Positions 1-12,459 of a stretch of DNA of 64,000 bases are shown here, in pieces; the first letter of the stretch is position 1, and each line of letters starts with the position of its first letter. The notes under the pieces were generated by a model, which worked only from the letters and a program-made list of their open reading frames with translations, was not told the origin of the DNA and did not search any database. Source of the DNA: Flaccisagitta enflata (taxonomy: Eukaryota > Chaetognatha > Sagittoidea > Aphragmophora); contig OZ231127.1 in NCBI GenBank assembly GCA_965153355.1, positions 48,918,001 through 48,982,000 on the forward strand. The letters are read 5' to 3'. Position numbers and translations under genes: made by a program.

Positions 1-91
1 GCTTCACTGCTCCTGCCCAAATGATCTGGTGACCTCAATTACGGCCCCTGCCCACCCGCACGCGACTGGGGTAGCCGTGTATCCGGCCTTG
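1..91 (+). repeat. Family A, 3' portion cut by window edge
   Basis: Contains CTGCTCCTGCCCAAATG, a CACGCGACT half-stem and the terminal GTGTATCCGGCCTTG followed by T's. It matches the right part of the copy at 59429-59615. The hairpin end lies outside the window. Confidence 0.8.
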
Positions 92-302
92 TCTTTTTTA
101 AAAGAGCTTTGATCGCCAACCCAATTTGAATTACAGTCAATTTTCAGTCAAATAAAAAGAAATATAAAAATTGATGATTTTTACACATTTCTTTTTTGTT
201 TTTTTTACTTCTCTTTTTCATTCAATAGTTTAGGTCATATAATTAGACAAACATGAATGATCATGATTTCGGTGGCACTGATGCGAAGTTTCTCTGTAAA
301 TA

Positions 303-476
303 CAGTTTAGCTTCACTAGAGCGCATGCCAAGGGGCTTAGCCAAATTATGCCTAATAGTGAAGCTGCCTTATTGCCAACATAGAAATAACTAAAAAATCT
401 TTCAAGGGACTGTAGGTTGGATGCCTTATAGGCGGGCATGCCCTATTAGCGGGTGCGCTCTAGCGGTGCTCCACTG
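303..476. mobile_element. Short inverted-repeat MITE, TA borders
   Basis: The left end TA|CAGTTTAGCTTCACTAGAGC is the imperfect inverse of the right end, which read from the other strand is TA|CAGTGGAGCACCGCTAGAGC. The CAGT start and flanking TA fit the Tc1/mariner superfamily. At 174 bp it is non-autonomous. Confidence 0.6.
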
Positions 477-1380
477 TATCAATAATGAGCGTTCTCCACC
501 ACACTGATTGTCTTCAAAATCTAAAGATAACGTTGAATTGATGTGGAGAACAAAATTTTCAACTCAGCTCTAAGAAAATTTGGCGACAAAAAAATGGAAC
601 AATTTTTCTGCATGGAACATGTTCCAAAGTCAAATGTCAACGTTTTCTTTGGTGTAATTTGATGTGAAACATACTGCAGTAGGAAATTCGCTACAGTTTC
701 AGATTTTCACTGATTTTTGCCCAATCCGATGTCTCTAAGCTGAGTTATACCCCTTTCTCTCAGTAGGTAAACTTATTTCTAAGATGGTAGACCAGGACCT
801 CACAACTAAACTTGCCAACAGAGCCAATGGGATAATGTCAAGAAGTTTTCCAATACAATCAGAATCAACGACAAGAGAGTTTTAAGTTGTGACCGCGTGA
901 AGTGAAGTGAGTGAAGATGGAAACCCTCCGTGTACAAGTGATTCTATTCTCGCTTGCGACGTCGATATGAAAGTAAGCGCGAAGCTGATTGAGGTTTGTG
1001 TTGGCTGATGTGAACGCGTCTCGATTTTCTTTAGCCACCTGTGATAAGCGGTTGTTCTCTTTTTTCTGCTAACGACTCCCTTCTCTTTTGTGTCCACGCT
1101 AATCCTTTTGTCTTTTTCATGTTCCTCATTCCATTTATCATTCAGGAGACTCTATCTCTGTAAGTCGATCTCATTGCTGTGGACCCACCTCTCCCCGGGG
1201 GAAGCGCTTGAAAGCGAGAATTTTGCGATGGTGTTGAAGCAAAAATCTATTTCAGCCTCATTTCGAAAATAAGATTTTCGAAATGGGGACTATTTAGGGC
1301 TTAATTCATTGCCATGGGCTCAAAATTCATACGCGCCAAAAAGCGTAAAAGTACATGCCCAATCTTGATAAAAGGAAAGG

Positions 1381-1386
<6 letters not shown>
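477..1386. other. AT-rich stretch, nothing recognised
   Basis: I see no conserved protein frame and no repeat shared with the rest of the window. Short open frames on both strands have no recognisable domain. Confidence 0.5.

Positions 1387-1422
<36 letters not shown>
1387..1422. repeat. (AG)n microsatellite
   Basis: Short pure AG run within AT-rich DNA. Confidence 0.9.
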
Positions 1423-1425
<3 letters not shown>

Positions 1426-3230
1426 ACAGCCTAGGGCCCCTCCCATTCAAGGGACTATAGCTAAAAATTCTTTCTTATCATTCCTCCATCTCTTTCTTTC
1501 TTATTTTCTTCCTTTCTTATTTTTTTTTCTTTTTTTCTCTCTTTCTCTTCCACCCTTCCTTTCTTCCGCCTTTCGATTCTGACAACAAAATTTTCAAAAG
1601 GGGACCAATTTTAGAAGATAAGAGTTGAAAAATTGATGCTACAAAATCAGTGGTAGGGCGAAAATTTTTTTTTCGCCATGTGGCTGATTTGTCATGGCAA
1701 ATTTTTCGCCTTAAGGCATTTTCGTTTTCAGAAGATACACCCTCTCTCCCCGCCTCCTCCCTTCCCGCCATCAGTTTCTTTCAACTGAGAATAATTTCCT
1801 ATAATTTCCCGTCTTTTTTTCAGACCCACCATTCTTTATTCATGATGATTACGTATGAAACAGAACTATTGAACTCATCGCTAACTTCCTACAACCAATT
1901 TCTATCTTCATCTTAACCTCCCACTGCTTTATGTACACTTTGCTCACTTCCCCCTTCTCCCATTCCCATGTTAATAGTCTTCAACCCCGTCTTCGCCTTA
2001 TCATATTGCTTATTTCTTTAGTACGCGATTCTTTGACATATTTTCCAGTCTTCCTACCATCTTGGCCATAAGATGTCATAAGTCGCTTGATTCTTATCGC
2101 TTGATTCTTATCGTCTAGGGTTAGCCCAAATCAATCCGGATCTCAATCTAATTGAGAACCCTAAAGATTCAAAGGGAAAACCTGCAGAAACACGGGAAAA
2201 CAATATTCAAAGTCGATGCCGGGTTTTTAGACGGCAGTGGATGCCCAACATGGTTATACTTGATTTTAGATAAATTTTGTTATGTTTGCTGCTCACTTCT
2301 AGTCAATAAATCAACTTATACACCTACTGTCTGTATGGCCAAGATGGTAAGAATAAACCCAAATTTCCCTCTTAGCTTCCACTACCGTGTCCTCTTAATT
2401 CTAAGCTTCACTGTGCTTTGATCTCAGTCTCTTCTATAAACTATCTCCTGATCTCCTCCTGGCCCCATATTACAGGCTAATGTCCCTCGTTTGATTGATT
2501 TGCCCGGTTCTCTCGGTCGCCGGTGAGGCTTTTAATCTAATTGGTTAGATGCGGCGCTTCTGTGGCAGCGTTTATCGATCATATCGGTTCCAGCGGTGCT
2601 ACACGGTCATTATCTGAAATCTATCGCTGTCTGACGTCGACTTTCACCTCACTTCGGCTGCCTCTCTTGGTCTCGCAATTTCTGTGGCGCGTCATTAATG
2701 GAATCAATCAGTAGGGAAACCTTCTTTACCGGTATACTTTGAACTCAGTCAAACCATGTCAATTTCAGATGATATCTCATGCAATAATCGGTCCGTACTG
2801 CCTTTTCGGGCTCTTTAGGTTATTACCACGGATATCCGCCTATGATAGGTGTGAACCCTTTGACCCTTCAACTGTTTCCCTAAAAATTTCCCTCATAGGT
2901 TACAACAAAATTCCATCTACAATCTACAATTAATGAATTTTGATTATCCCCTGGAATCACTCAAAGCGGGTTTTAACTGTTTTTCCGCTTGGTTCCCATC
3001 GGCAAGCTTCTAGTCTGTCGAAGCGTCCAACTGTTACTGTTAGTGCCACCACCTGCCATCTTTTCCTCGCTCATCTAAGGGAACTCTTGATGAAGTCATC
3101 CTCATATGCTTGAAACACTTTACGCACTTCAAGTCTCTTCAGTCTTCTCTCTCACACACACACAGAGGACGACATTCCCGAGAAGAGAAGGGGCTCAAGT
3201 CCGCCTACTCATTGTGTTAGACCAAAAGAG
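1423..3230. other. AT/TC-rich non-coding stretch
   Basis: Pyrimidine-rich 1490-1570, then AT-rich unique-looking DNA. A D-arm-like AATTGGTTAGATG at ~2538 has no matching T-arm. No gene found. Confidence 0.45.
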
Positions 3231-3239
3231 ATAGAGTTT

Positions 3240-3435
3240 CATCGTCGCCGTCTGTCTCTGTCTTTGTCCCTCTCTTTCTCTCCTGTTTCTGTCTCTTTCT
3301 GCCTCTGTCTTTGTCCCTCCTTTTCTCTCCTGTTTCTGTCTCTTTCTAACTCTGTCTATGCCCCTTTTCTCTCCTGTTTCTGTCTCTTTCTGACTCTGTC
3401 TCTGTTTCTGTCTGTCAATCTCTCTCTCTCTCTGA

Positions 3436-3510
<75 letters not shown>
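3240..3510. repeat. Degenerate TCTGTCTC repeat passing into pure (TC)n
   Basis: TCTGTCTC/TCTTTCTG-type units at 3247-3418 pass into an almost pure TC run from 3419 to 3510. Confidence 0.9.
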
Positions 3511-3513
<3 letters not shown>

Positions 3514-4258
3514 GGTGCCCTCGACCAGAAAACGATGAACACCAGAAAACGACGACGATGAACTCATTTCCATGAAAAACTTTTCAAAAAGTCGTCAACG
3601 TCAATGTGAGCGAAGAAGAGATATTATTTCCTCTTTATCGCTCCGCATAGTAATAATGAAATTAAGCTAAGGGTTCTTCCACTTTCCTCTTTTTCCCATT
3701 TCTTTGTGTCCTTATTTCATTGTCTTTCTCTCCATCGATTGGTCGGTCCATCTCCTTTTTTGTCAGTCCGTATGCTTCCATGTTTTTAAAACGTCCATCT
3801 TTCTGCAACATTCCAGCGATGTATGTTATTGGTCACGCTGAAATTCAGCGTGACCAAAAACGTACGGTGAGACAATGCCACGGGTTGTCTCCAAACTATT
3901 CTGTTTTCAAATTGCTGGCCTTGTTCAAAATATGGATATTTGGGGGAAACATGGCTATCTTGGGGGAAAAAAAACTTTTTATTAGTCTATATATTCAAAT
4001 ATCATTTCCCGGCCCTGGCTTCATTTTTCGTTTTATTATGCTTGTTTCCATAATCTCGCGTCTAGACGAATGGGCGAAATATAGAAACAAAAAAAAAAAC
4101 TCTATTATCAAAATACTATGGATTAGCGCTTATGAGTTGTCTTGTCGGAGCATTGGATGGTGCCGCCATCATCGAGAAAACAAGAACAGGGTTAGGGGCT
4201 GCAATACAGGCGAAAATGTAGCGTGTAGTAAGACTGATGAACATCAATCGTGCACTAA
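3511..4258. other. Unassigned stretch with a 197-codon open frame
   Basis: A + strand frame at 3720-4313 is open for 197 codons. It shows no domain, no repeat of known protein motifs and no visible splice context, so I treat it as chance. Confidence 0.3.
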
Positions 4259-4339
4259 AAGAAATAGTCGCAAAAGCGTTAGATGGTCAGCGGTGCCCGT
4301 TGCCCCTCTGTGAGTATATGTGGGTGTGTGATGGTGAGA
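4259..4339. repeat. Outer flank module of family B
   Basis: AATAGTCGCAAAAGCGTTAG followed by a GGTCAGCGGT..CCGTTGCCCC box. The same module precedes the B copy at 47219 (47140-47218) and follows, inverted, the B copy at 28609 (29034-29125). It therefore belongs to the composite element rather than to unique sequence. Confidence 0.65.
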
Positions 4340-5068
4340 GGGGCAGCGGCCCCAAAGGGGCCGATGACCTATGCTTAGTGAGTTTTGAAGCTCTAGGATC
4401 GAATTCGAGCATCAGTAATGGGATTTGAGCCTCAAGGCTGTGATTTGAGCCATGAGGCTGTGATTTGAGGCTTGAGGCATGGATTTGAGGCCTTAGGCTG
4501 GGATATGAGCCTCGAGGCTCGAATTTGAGTCTCCAGGCTGTGATTTGAGCCATTAGACTATTATTTGAGCCTCAAAGCTGTGATTTGAGACTTGAGGCTG
4601 GGATTTGAGACTTGAGGCTGGGATTTGAGGCTTTAGGCTGGGATTTGAGCCTTGAGGCTGGGATGTGAACTTTGAGGCTAGGATATGGGCCTCTAGACTG
4701 GGATTTGAGCCTCAAGAAGGAGGAGAAGAAGGAGGAGAAGAAGGAGGAAGGGGGATTTGAGAGGTCAGCAGGCCCCGAAGGAACCGATGACCTATGCTAG
4801 GCTGTAATTTGTGTCATAAGGCTGGGATTTGAGCCAAAAGATTGGAATATGAGCAATGAAGCTGGGATTTAAGCCTTAAGGTTGGAATTTGAGCCCTGAG
4901 CCTGGGATTCAAGCTCGAGACTGTGATTTGGGCTTGAGGCTGCGATTTGAGCTTTGAAGCCAGGGGGGGGGCGGAGAAGGAGGAGGAGAAGGAGGAGAAG
5001 AAGAAGGAGGAGGAAAAAATTTCTCCCTGTGAAAGCATAGGTCATCGGCTCCTTCGGGGCCGCTGCCC
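4340..5068. mobile_element. Family B copy 1, minisatellite between inverted hairpin ends
   Basis: The left end GGGCAGCGGCCCCAAAGGGG CCGATGACCTATGCT reappears inverted on the right as AGCATAGGTCATCGGCTCC..GGGGCCGCTGCCC. Each end can fold on itself (GCGGCCCC/GGGGCCG) and pair with the other. The interior is a ~20-bp minisatellite (GGGATTTGAGCCTCGAGGCT type, 4430-4720 and 4800-4960) interrupted by two purine-rich GGAGAA tracts. Confidence 0.8.
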
Positions 5069-5536
5069 AAAAGCTGGGGTTCGAAAGAGTCGGATTTATA
5101 CGATATGAGGGCAAAGATTGAGGCAGGGTTATGGTGGAAGATTGGTGGAAGAATCATGATGCTTCAGGGGAAGAAACCCGAAAGAAAAATAAGTTAGCAG
5201 CTGTCGTCCGTCCGATAAAAGAAATGTTGTTTTTTCTTGTCAGTGAGAAAAAAAAAAACAGAAAAAAGTGCGTGATGGTGATTGGAAGGGGAAAACATTT
5301 TAGTGTGTATTCAGACTGTTTTGCCTCAACTTGTATTGACATGGAGGTCTTATGGGTTTCAATGAGAAATAGCTTTCAGTTGACACTGCACTGGTGTGCT
5401 TTCATTTTATAAGACTGACTAAAAAGTTACATCACTCAAGGGTTTTCAGTATTTTTGTACGGGAAGGTGGTACAATATCGTAAAACAAGCAAGAAAGGAA
5501 ATCATTCCCCGGTTGCTTTTTGAGTTCTTCTTTTTT

Positions 5537-6712
5537 AGGTGCGCTATAGCACCCCTATAAGAGGCTCTGTCCATCGGTCGGTTGGTCGGTCGGTCGGTAG
5601 GTCGGTCGGTCGGTTGGTCGGTCGGCCGTTTGTTTGGTTGGTCCGTCACGCCCACGTGAAAAATCGCAGAAAATGTTTAAAATCATATGGGAATTCATTT
5701 TGTTTGCCATTCATGTTACACTTTTTATTTTTTATAAGAACGTCATTTTTTTCCTGAAGCCTTCAAAAGAGATAGAGATAGCTACTAGTAACCTTGGGGG
5801 CAAAAAAAATGGCGGATTTTTAAACCTTACTATTGAACCATAACATAAGAAAAATAGATTGAAATTGGTGATGCCTGTAAAGCCCTTCAAAAGATCTTTC
5901 ATTTGAGTCGTGTCTGGTATCCGCAGCTTTATTCGTTTAGAAATGACATAGGTTTGAAGAAAAATATCACCAATTGAAAAAGGGCAAATATTGTTTTATT
6001 TTCCATTAGCAATTTTTGTCTCAAACGCTTTTCTTAATAATGCAATTCAGAATTGTTACAGCTACTTGATATCCATGAGCGAATTAAAGAGCTTCATATT
6101 TTCTTCAAAATGGCGCCAAGAACGAATTTTTTACACAGTGCGTTTAGTTTCTATGTTACAACTAACAGAAAACTTGCAAATCCTGTAGTGAATTCTCAAA
6201 TTCATGATAACCTGTGTTCATCCCCATGCCATTTCTAAACGGAGATCTTTCGCAGAGCTTCAAAATGGTCACCGATTGTTTATAGTTTTCTTCAATTTAA
6301 GGCAGATAAAATTAGTTTTCCAAAATCCGCCATTTTTTATGCCCCCAAGGTTAAAATAACTCCAATGTTCTTAATTTGTAGGCGATTTTAAGGCTTGATG
6401 TTCTTATAAACTAGGTTCTTATAAAAAATAAAAAGTGTACTGGTCATTTCGTTCATTATCATATCCATCTACGGTCAGGTAAATAATGCTTGGAATAGTT
6501 CTGATGGAGCTTGCGATAGGTCATATAGTGCACGGAATAGGTCTACGAAATTTCCATGTTTCTTGTCATTTCATTCATTATCATTATCCGCGGTTTCATT
6601 ATCATTATCCGCGGTTTTGTCCATAGAGCTTGAGATAGGTCTGCTAGAGCTAGGGATAGGTCTAAGAATTTATAACGTCGGCGCACCGTCTTTGCCCGTG
6701 TATCCGGCCTTG
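5537..6712 (+). mobile_element. Family A, long copy, GGTGCG key
   Basis: Opens with the hairpin AGGTGCGCTATAGCACC after six T's, then CTATAAGAGGCTCTGTCC and a (GTCG/GTTG)n tract. It ends with CGGCGCACCGTCTTTGCCC..CCGGCCTTG and T's. The half-stem CGCACC recurs at 6682-6687. The body holds a large imperfect inverted repeat (5716-6440) and, near the right end, a degenerate AGCTAGGGATAGGTCT minisatellite also present at 16860-17170. Confidence 0.75.
5716..6440. repeat. Long imperfect inverted repeat inside family A copy
   Basis: TTACACTTTTTATTTTTTAT and CCTTGGGGGCAAAAAAAATGG on the left are mirrored on the right by CCATTTTTTATGCCCCCAAGG and ATAAAAAATAAAAAGTGTA. The inner arms share CGTTTAGAAATG(A/G)CAT. 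It is a foldback-type structure. Confidence 0.65.
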
Positions 6713-7019
6713 TTTTAAGACTACCCTAGCTATATTGCATGCAATTTGCAAAATCCCCTTCTTAGCCTGTCACACATTTTGTATCACTTTCATTTTTCGT
6801 GTGAACACACTGTCAGTAGGAAATTGAGCGGCTCCTTGGAAAATAAACCAAGATCTCTTGTGTTGACGGGAAATGACGTCAGGGCGAAAGTTTTCTCTGG
6901 TTTATACGATGTTGGGAGAAAATCAAATGAGGGTAAAACAGACTGGGGCGATGGCGGGGAGGTGCAACAATGGATTGCTAAGGTACAGTAATGTGACCGA
7001 TGGGTATATCCTTTGAAAA

Positions 7020-7207
7020 CAAGGCCGGATACACGGCAACCGAAGTTTCGTGCGGGTGGGAGGCGGCAGTGATAAAAAATGCCAACTCAAGCATTTGGGC
7101 AGGATCAGTATTGCAAAACCGCCAAAACGCCAAAAAAGCAAACGGTGATGGACGGACCAATGGACCAACCGATACGGTGGATTGTAGAGTAGCATGGAGC
7201 CGTGGAC
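7020..7207 (-). repeat. Family A copy, minus orientation, hairpin decayed
   Basis: Begins AAAACAAGGCCGGATACACGG and has the CATTTGGGCAGGA box and GGACGGACCAATGGACC tract. The terminal hairpin region (GTAGAGTAGCATGGAGCC) is no longer self-complementary. Confidence 0.7.
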
Positions 7208-7226
7208 ACTCTGTTACCTTGCTTTG

Positions 7227-7373
<147 letters not shown>

Positions 7374-7499
7374 GCTGACACATCCGTTGCTTTATCTCAT
7401 TCTTTATTCTTTATCTTGATTTGTATGTTTTTGCCCCACGGTAAAATTTCGTCGAAAGCGAAATTCATCGACATTTGATCTGCTTGCTCTAAACAGTTT

Positions 7500-7648
7500 C
7501 TTCTCTCTTCACTCCTCCCTCCTCTCTCCACTTTCCTCTTTCCTCTCTCCTCTCTCCTCTCTCCTCTCTCCTCTCTCCTCTCTCCTCTCTCCTCTTTCCT
7601 CTCTCCACTTTCTTCTCTCATCTCTCCTCTTTCCTTTCTCCTCTCCCT
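7500..7648. repeat. CTCTCTCCTC-type pyrimidine repeat
   Basis: About 150 bp of 7-10-bp pyrimidine units (TCTCTCC), interrupted by CTTTC variants. Confidence 0.85.
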
Positions 7649-8283
7649 CACTACCGTCTGACAGCCGATCCAGGGTAAGAACGACATTACTCTGTTTTTT
7701 TTTTTTTTGTTTTTCTTTTCAGTTTTGCCAATTTTATATGTTAACAATGCAAGAACAATCAAGAGGGAACTCTTTTCTGGAGCGCTTTTTGAGTACCCGT
7801 AATTCCCAAAATCAGAAAAAATTAGACCCATTTTCAATGCAGATTGTACTGGGGTGTGTTGACTTTATTTTTGATTCCATATTGTTAATTTAGGCAAGAT
7901 TCCCTTTCATTTGAAAGGTCGCACTCTATACTTTTGCAAAGAATTTAGATTTTGATTTTTTGAGTCACCTTTACAAAAACGTAATGATGACTCAAAATAT
8001 GAAAACTTTGTTTCTGTATCAAACTATATAGTGTGACCTATCAAATGAAAGGAAATTTTGCATAGAATAATCATTTGGAATCAAAAAATGAGTCAATACA
8101 ATTCACAAGAATCTGCATTACCTCCAACTTTCCTGTGGGTGAATAATCGATTTTTTTCAGAAAGCGCTCCAGGAAAGATTTCCCTCTCGATTGTTCTTGT
8201 ATTGTACACATATGAAATTGGCAAAACGGAAAAAAAACCCAGAGTAATGTCATTCTTACCCTGGATCGGCTGTCATACAGTGG
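7649..8283. mobile_element. Foldback element of ~635 bp
   Basis: GACAGCCGATCCAGGGTAAG at 7660 is mirrored at 8255-8274. Symmetry continues towards the centre near 7970 through CAAGAACAATC(A/G)AGAGGGAA, CTGGAGCGCTTT, TTTTTGATTCCA and CCTTTCATTTGA. Arms are about 300 bp at roughly 75-85% identity by eye. The right end ACAGTGGGG resembles a TA-CAGT Tc1-type terminus. Confidence 0.75.
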
Positions 8284-8396
8284 GGGGGTCGATATCAACC
8301 TACGTTGGAAATGCCATCAGACATATCACCAGACTATGCGCAATCACAAATCAACCTAATAACTAAAAGGAAAAGTTCATGAGACTTTGTCATTTA

Positions 8397-8500
8397 CAGT
8401 CGTGCCAACCCTACCTTTCCCATTGTAAAGTATAGGAGCTTCCTCTTCCTCTTCCTTTTCCCTATTCATTACAATGTAAATAAGGGGTGTGGCACGACTG
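8397..8500. mobile_element. 104-bp MITE with TA target duplication
   Basis: TA|CAGTCGTGCCA...TGGCACGACTG|TA. The terminal repeats are perfect over 11 bp and the interior is short, with imperfect complementarity (CATTGTAA / TTACAATG). Fits Tc1/mariner-derived MITEs. Confidence 0.75.
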
Positions 8501-8663
8501 TAAATGATACGGTGTTACCCCTTTTTCCTTTCACATTTGTTTACATATTGTTATTGTGCACACTTTGGCAATATGTCCGACTGGCATTTCTAAAGTTCGT
8601 TGTTACCGCCCCCCCCCCCATCATACAGTAGCACCCTCGTTTCCTGTGTTTTTTTCGCTTTTT

Positions 8664-9260
8664 GGGCAGCGGCCATGAAGGGGACGAAGTCCTGTAGAAC
8701 ATAGGGGGACTTTCGTTCGTCCGTCCGTTTGTTAGTCCGTTCGTTCGTCCATCCCCCCTCTCAGGCCCCTTAGGCCTCAAATCTGGCCTCTCAGGCCTCA
8801 AAACTGGCCTCTCAGGCCTCAAATCTCGCCTCTCAGGCCTCAAATATCGCCTCTCAGGCCTCAAATTCAACCTCTCAGGCCTCAAATCTGGCCTCTCAAG
8901 CCTCAAATTAGGCCTCTCAGACCTCAAATCAAAATTCTCAGGCCTCAAACCTGGCCTCTCAGGCCTCAAATTAGGCCTCTCAGGCCTCAAATCAGCAATC
9001 TAAGCCTCAATCTGTTGCTCTCAGGCTTCAAACCAGTCCTCTGATTTCATGCCTTGGACCAGCTCTCCTAAGCCTCAAGTCAGCCCTCTCAAGCTTCCAA
9101 TTGGCATTCTTAGGCCTTATATCAACCTTCTCACACCTCAGTTTAGGCTCTTGAAGGCCTTTGGTCAGCCCTCTATAGCATCTCATCCCCTTTCTCAGGC
9201 AGGACGAACGAAAGTCCCCCTGTGTTCTACAGGACTTCGTCCCCTTCGGGGCCGCTGCCC
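8664..9260. mobile_element. Family B copy 2
   Basis: Left end GGGCAGCGGCC..GAAGGGGACGAAGTCCTGTA then GAACA(T/C)AGGGGGACTTTCG; the right end is its inverse, giving terminal repeats of about 50 bp. The interior minisatellite has a CTCTCAGGCCTCAAAT-type unit of ~20-21 bp (8750-9000) and a diverged second half up to 9200. It is followed by a short hairpin GCCCTGC..GCAGGGC also seen after copy 5. Confidence 0.8.
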
Positions 9261-9378
9261 TGCTTCCCCCTCCCTCCAAATCACAATCACTCAAAGCAGG
9301 GCAACGGGTATCGCTGACCACATATTGCCCTTGGGCGACCTGTTTCCTCTTACTTATCCCTTCTGTGCCCCTCTTCTT

Positions 9379-9380
<2 letters not shown>

Positions 9381-9463
<83 letters not shown>
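9381..9463. repeat. (TC)n microsatellite
   Basis: Pure TC run of about 80 bp. Confidence 0.95.
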
Positions 9464-9467
<4 letters not shown>

Positions 9468-9698
9468 TCTTGCTTTTTCATCGTTCTGTTTCTTCCTTCG
9501 CTCCCACAAAAAACACCCGCACACTGCACCTTATCACAACAACGCGAAAAAAAAATACAAATAACCCTAACTCGCCCCGAATCGCCACCAATTCACCTCC
9601 AGTTTCAGCCGACGAACATTTCGTACTCTATCAAGTTGCATCATTAAAGGTGACATAGAATACAATATACAATTATGCATATGATCCAACTGTTTTTT

Positions 9699-9898
9699 AG
9701 TTGCGTTCACGCGACTCTACAACCCGCTTTGTCCGTCGGTCGGTCGGTCGGTCGGTTGCTGGTCGGTTGGTCGGTCACACTTTACTTTTGTATGATTTAA
9801 TTTCTTTGACATCACTGCTCCCGCCCAAATGGTCTGGCGACCTCAAATATGGTCCCTGCCCACATGCACGCGACTTCGGTAGCCGTGTATCCGGCCTT
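9699..9898 (+). mobile_element. Family A copy, GTCGCG key
   Basis: Hairpin AGTTGCGTTCACGCGACT (9699-9716) then CTACAACCCGCTTTGTCCG and (GTCG)n. The body is CACTTTACTTTTGTATGA, then CTCCCGCCCAAATGG. The half-stem CACGCGACT recurs at 9867-9875, before GTGTATCCGGCCTTG. The left arm carries a C-to-T change (GTTGCG), leaving a G-T wobble. Confidence 0.85.
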
Positions 9899-9902
9899 GT
9901 TT

Positions 9903-10700
9903 CTTTACACATATTGCGCTACCATTGCATTGTTTGCTCGGTGCAAAAAGAAAAAAAAAAAAAAAGATAAATAGATAAACGTTAACATAAATGGTAATGT
10001 AGTATGATGTGATTAGATGTGTGATTCAGCCGATTTTTTTCATCATATACTATATAAGACTGGTCTCCTCAAGTGGAAAACCTGAAACGAAATATATCGG
10101 GGTGTTATTGAATACAAACATCATGAATATGAGATTGTCATTGAAATCATATCAAGATAAGGTACAGAGAATAATACACTGGTCAGGAAGAACAAAAAAA
10201 AAAGAACCGAATGAGAGAGAAACAAGGTCTTATTCGGGATAAAGGTCTCTCCAAAGATAGACATCGAACGAGAAAAATAAAGTGAGATAGTCAGGTAGAC
10301 GGTCATCCAGACAATGAGATGTTTACAGACAGAGTTAAACAGAGAGACCTCGGGAGTTGGAGAGAAAGAAGGAAACAATTCAAACAAAGAGTGTAGAAGA
10401 GACACAAAAAGTCAAAGAAAAAGACAGAGGAAGAGAGAGGGAGAAAATTCAAGTTCTCTAAGTACAAATTCGATTTGAATCGATCCCAAAAATAAAGGGG
10501 TTGAACCCTGTGGTGATGTTTCATTTGGCCAGAATCTACAATTGCAGAATTAATCACATGAAAAGCCTGAAAGAAGAGAGGGAGGGCAGATTGGAAGAAA
10601 GGGACTGATGGTGGATACAAGTTCGCCCAGGAGTGAGTTTTATGCAATACAGAGAAGAGCTAAATAAAAGAATCGAGGCAAAGGAAAAAGGGAATGAAAG
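9903..10700. other. Purine-rich unassigned DNA
   Basis: No shared repeat or gene seen; GAGAGA-rich stretches lead into the next microsatellite. Confidence 0.4.
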
Positions 10701-10702
10701 AG

Positions 10703-10704
<2 letters not shown>

Positions 10705-10777
<73 letters not shown>

Positions 10778-10809
10778 GAGACAGAGGGAGAGACAGAGAC
10801 AGAGACAGA

Positions 10810-10854
<45 letters not shown>

Positions 10855-10856
10855 GA
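10705..10856. repeat. (AG)n followed by (ACAG)n
   Basis: Compound array: AG run to 10760, then ACAG tetramers with AGAG interruptions. Confidence 0.95.
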
Positions 10857-11533
10857 CAGATACAAAGAGACAAGCATGAAGCAAACAGGGTAGACAAATA
10901 CAGAAACAAAGACGAAAAATGAGGGACAGACAGTCCGCAAAAATAAACACCATGACAAAAAAGTATACATTTGAACGGCACTCAACATTCGGGCACCAAC
11001 AAATTCGACCAATTTTTTGTCATTGTAATTTATTTGTCGAAGGCAAAGAATGAAAGTTCATGAACTGAATGAAATTTGCAATTGTCACTGTCAGCAATAG
11101 AATATGAATTTTTCGTCATGCGATCGGCAACGCAAAGCGCAAAACGAAAGGCATTTCATCCTTTCAGATCTGGAATATTGTACAATGCTTTCAATTGTAA
11201 TAGGTATTGTACACCTTTCCAGGTTATGAAACTTTCTCCTCTTCCTGTCCTACTGAAAATAGCCAAAAAAAAAAAAAAAAAAAAAAAGAAAAAGAAGAAT
11301 AAGCTGTACCGTAATCCTTTGTTTAATGCTCTTTTTCTTCGTCTTACTTTCATTTTTTTTTCTTTTGCCCGGTTATAACTCGGCTCATTCACCTAATTCA
11401 AGGTGAAAAATCGGTAAGAAGAGAGAGAAAAATGAGAAAATGATGGAAGAAGATGAATGGAAGCTTTGTGGTGTTTAAAAGGATTAGAATGCTCATTCTC
11501 TACCTCTCTCTTTCAGTCTTTCTGTCCACGCCA

Positions 11534-11641
<108 letters not shown>

Positions 11642-11907
11642 TTGTTCATCTTTTTTTTTTGGTTAATTCGTTCTTGTATCCTCTTAGTTCGTTCCTACTT
11701 CCTGATCAAACAAAGCAGCTTCTGTAAAGCGCAATAGTGATTGAAAATTGGGTGAGAGGGCGTTCATTCAGGGACTTTCTTCACCAGAGGACATTCACCC
11801 GCGGGCTTTCACCCGAAGGCCCCCACCCCCGGTTGTATTTGGTACCGGGTTCTGATTGAATACGAGCAAATATAGACGAATCGCAATATCGCATGTGATG
11901 GTTGTTG

Positions 11908-11920
11908 AATGTTGTTGTTT

Positions 11921-12018
<98 letters not shown>

Positions 12019-12098
12019 GATTTTGATTTTGTTGTTGATTTTGTTCTTGTTGTTGTTGCTGTTGTTGTTGTTATTGTTGTTGATTTTATTTTTGTTGC

Positions 12099-12132
<34 letters not shown>

Positions 12133-12134
12133 GC

Positions 12135-12197
<63 letters not shown>

Positions 12198-12211
12198 GGT
12201 TGTGGTTGTGG

Positions 12212-12260
<49 letters not shown>

Positions 12261-12292
12261 GGTTGTTGTTGTTGTTGTCGCCGTCGTCGTAG
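11908..12292. repeat. (GTT)n trinucleotide array
   Basis: About 385 bp of GTT with GAT, GCT, GGT and GTC variants. Open in several frames, giving meaningless poly-Val and poly-Leu frames. Confidence 0.95.
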
Positions 12293-12329
12293 TCGTTGCC
12301 GTTGCCGCCGTCTTGCCTTAAGTCTTTAA

Positions 12330-12357
12330 GTGTGTGTAAGTATATGTGTGTGTGTAA

Positions 12358-12451
<94 letters not shown>
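12330..12451. repeat. (TG)n microsatellite
   Basis: Starts with GTGTAAGTATA units, then pure TG. Confidence 0.95.
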
Positions 12452-12456
<5 letters not shown>

Positions 12457-12459
12457 TGT

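Noticed and set aside
11902-12321. Long open frames of poly-Val, poly-Leu and poly-Cys/Val across simple repeats (also at 7105, 13835, 29841-30530, 45281-45933, 55314-55761, 58485-58879)
   Set aside because: They are di- and trinucleotide arrays open in several frames at once; composition alone explains them.
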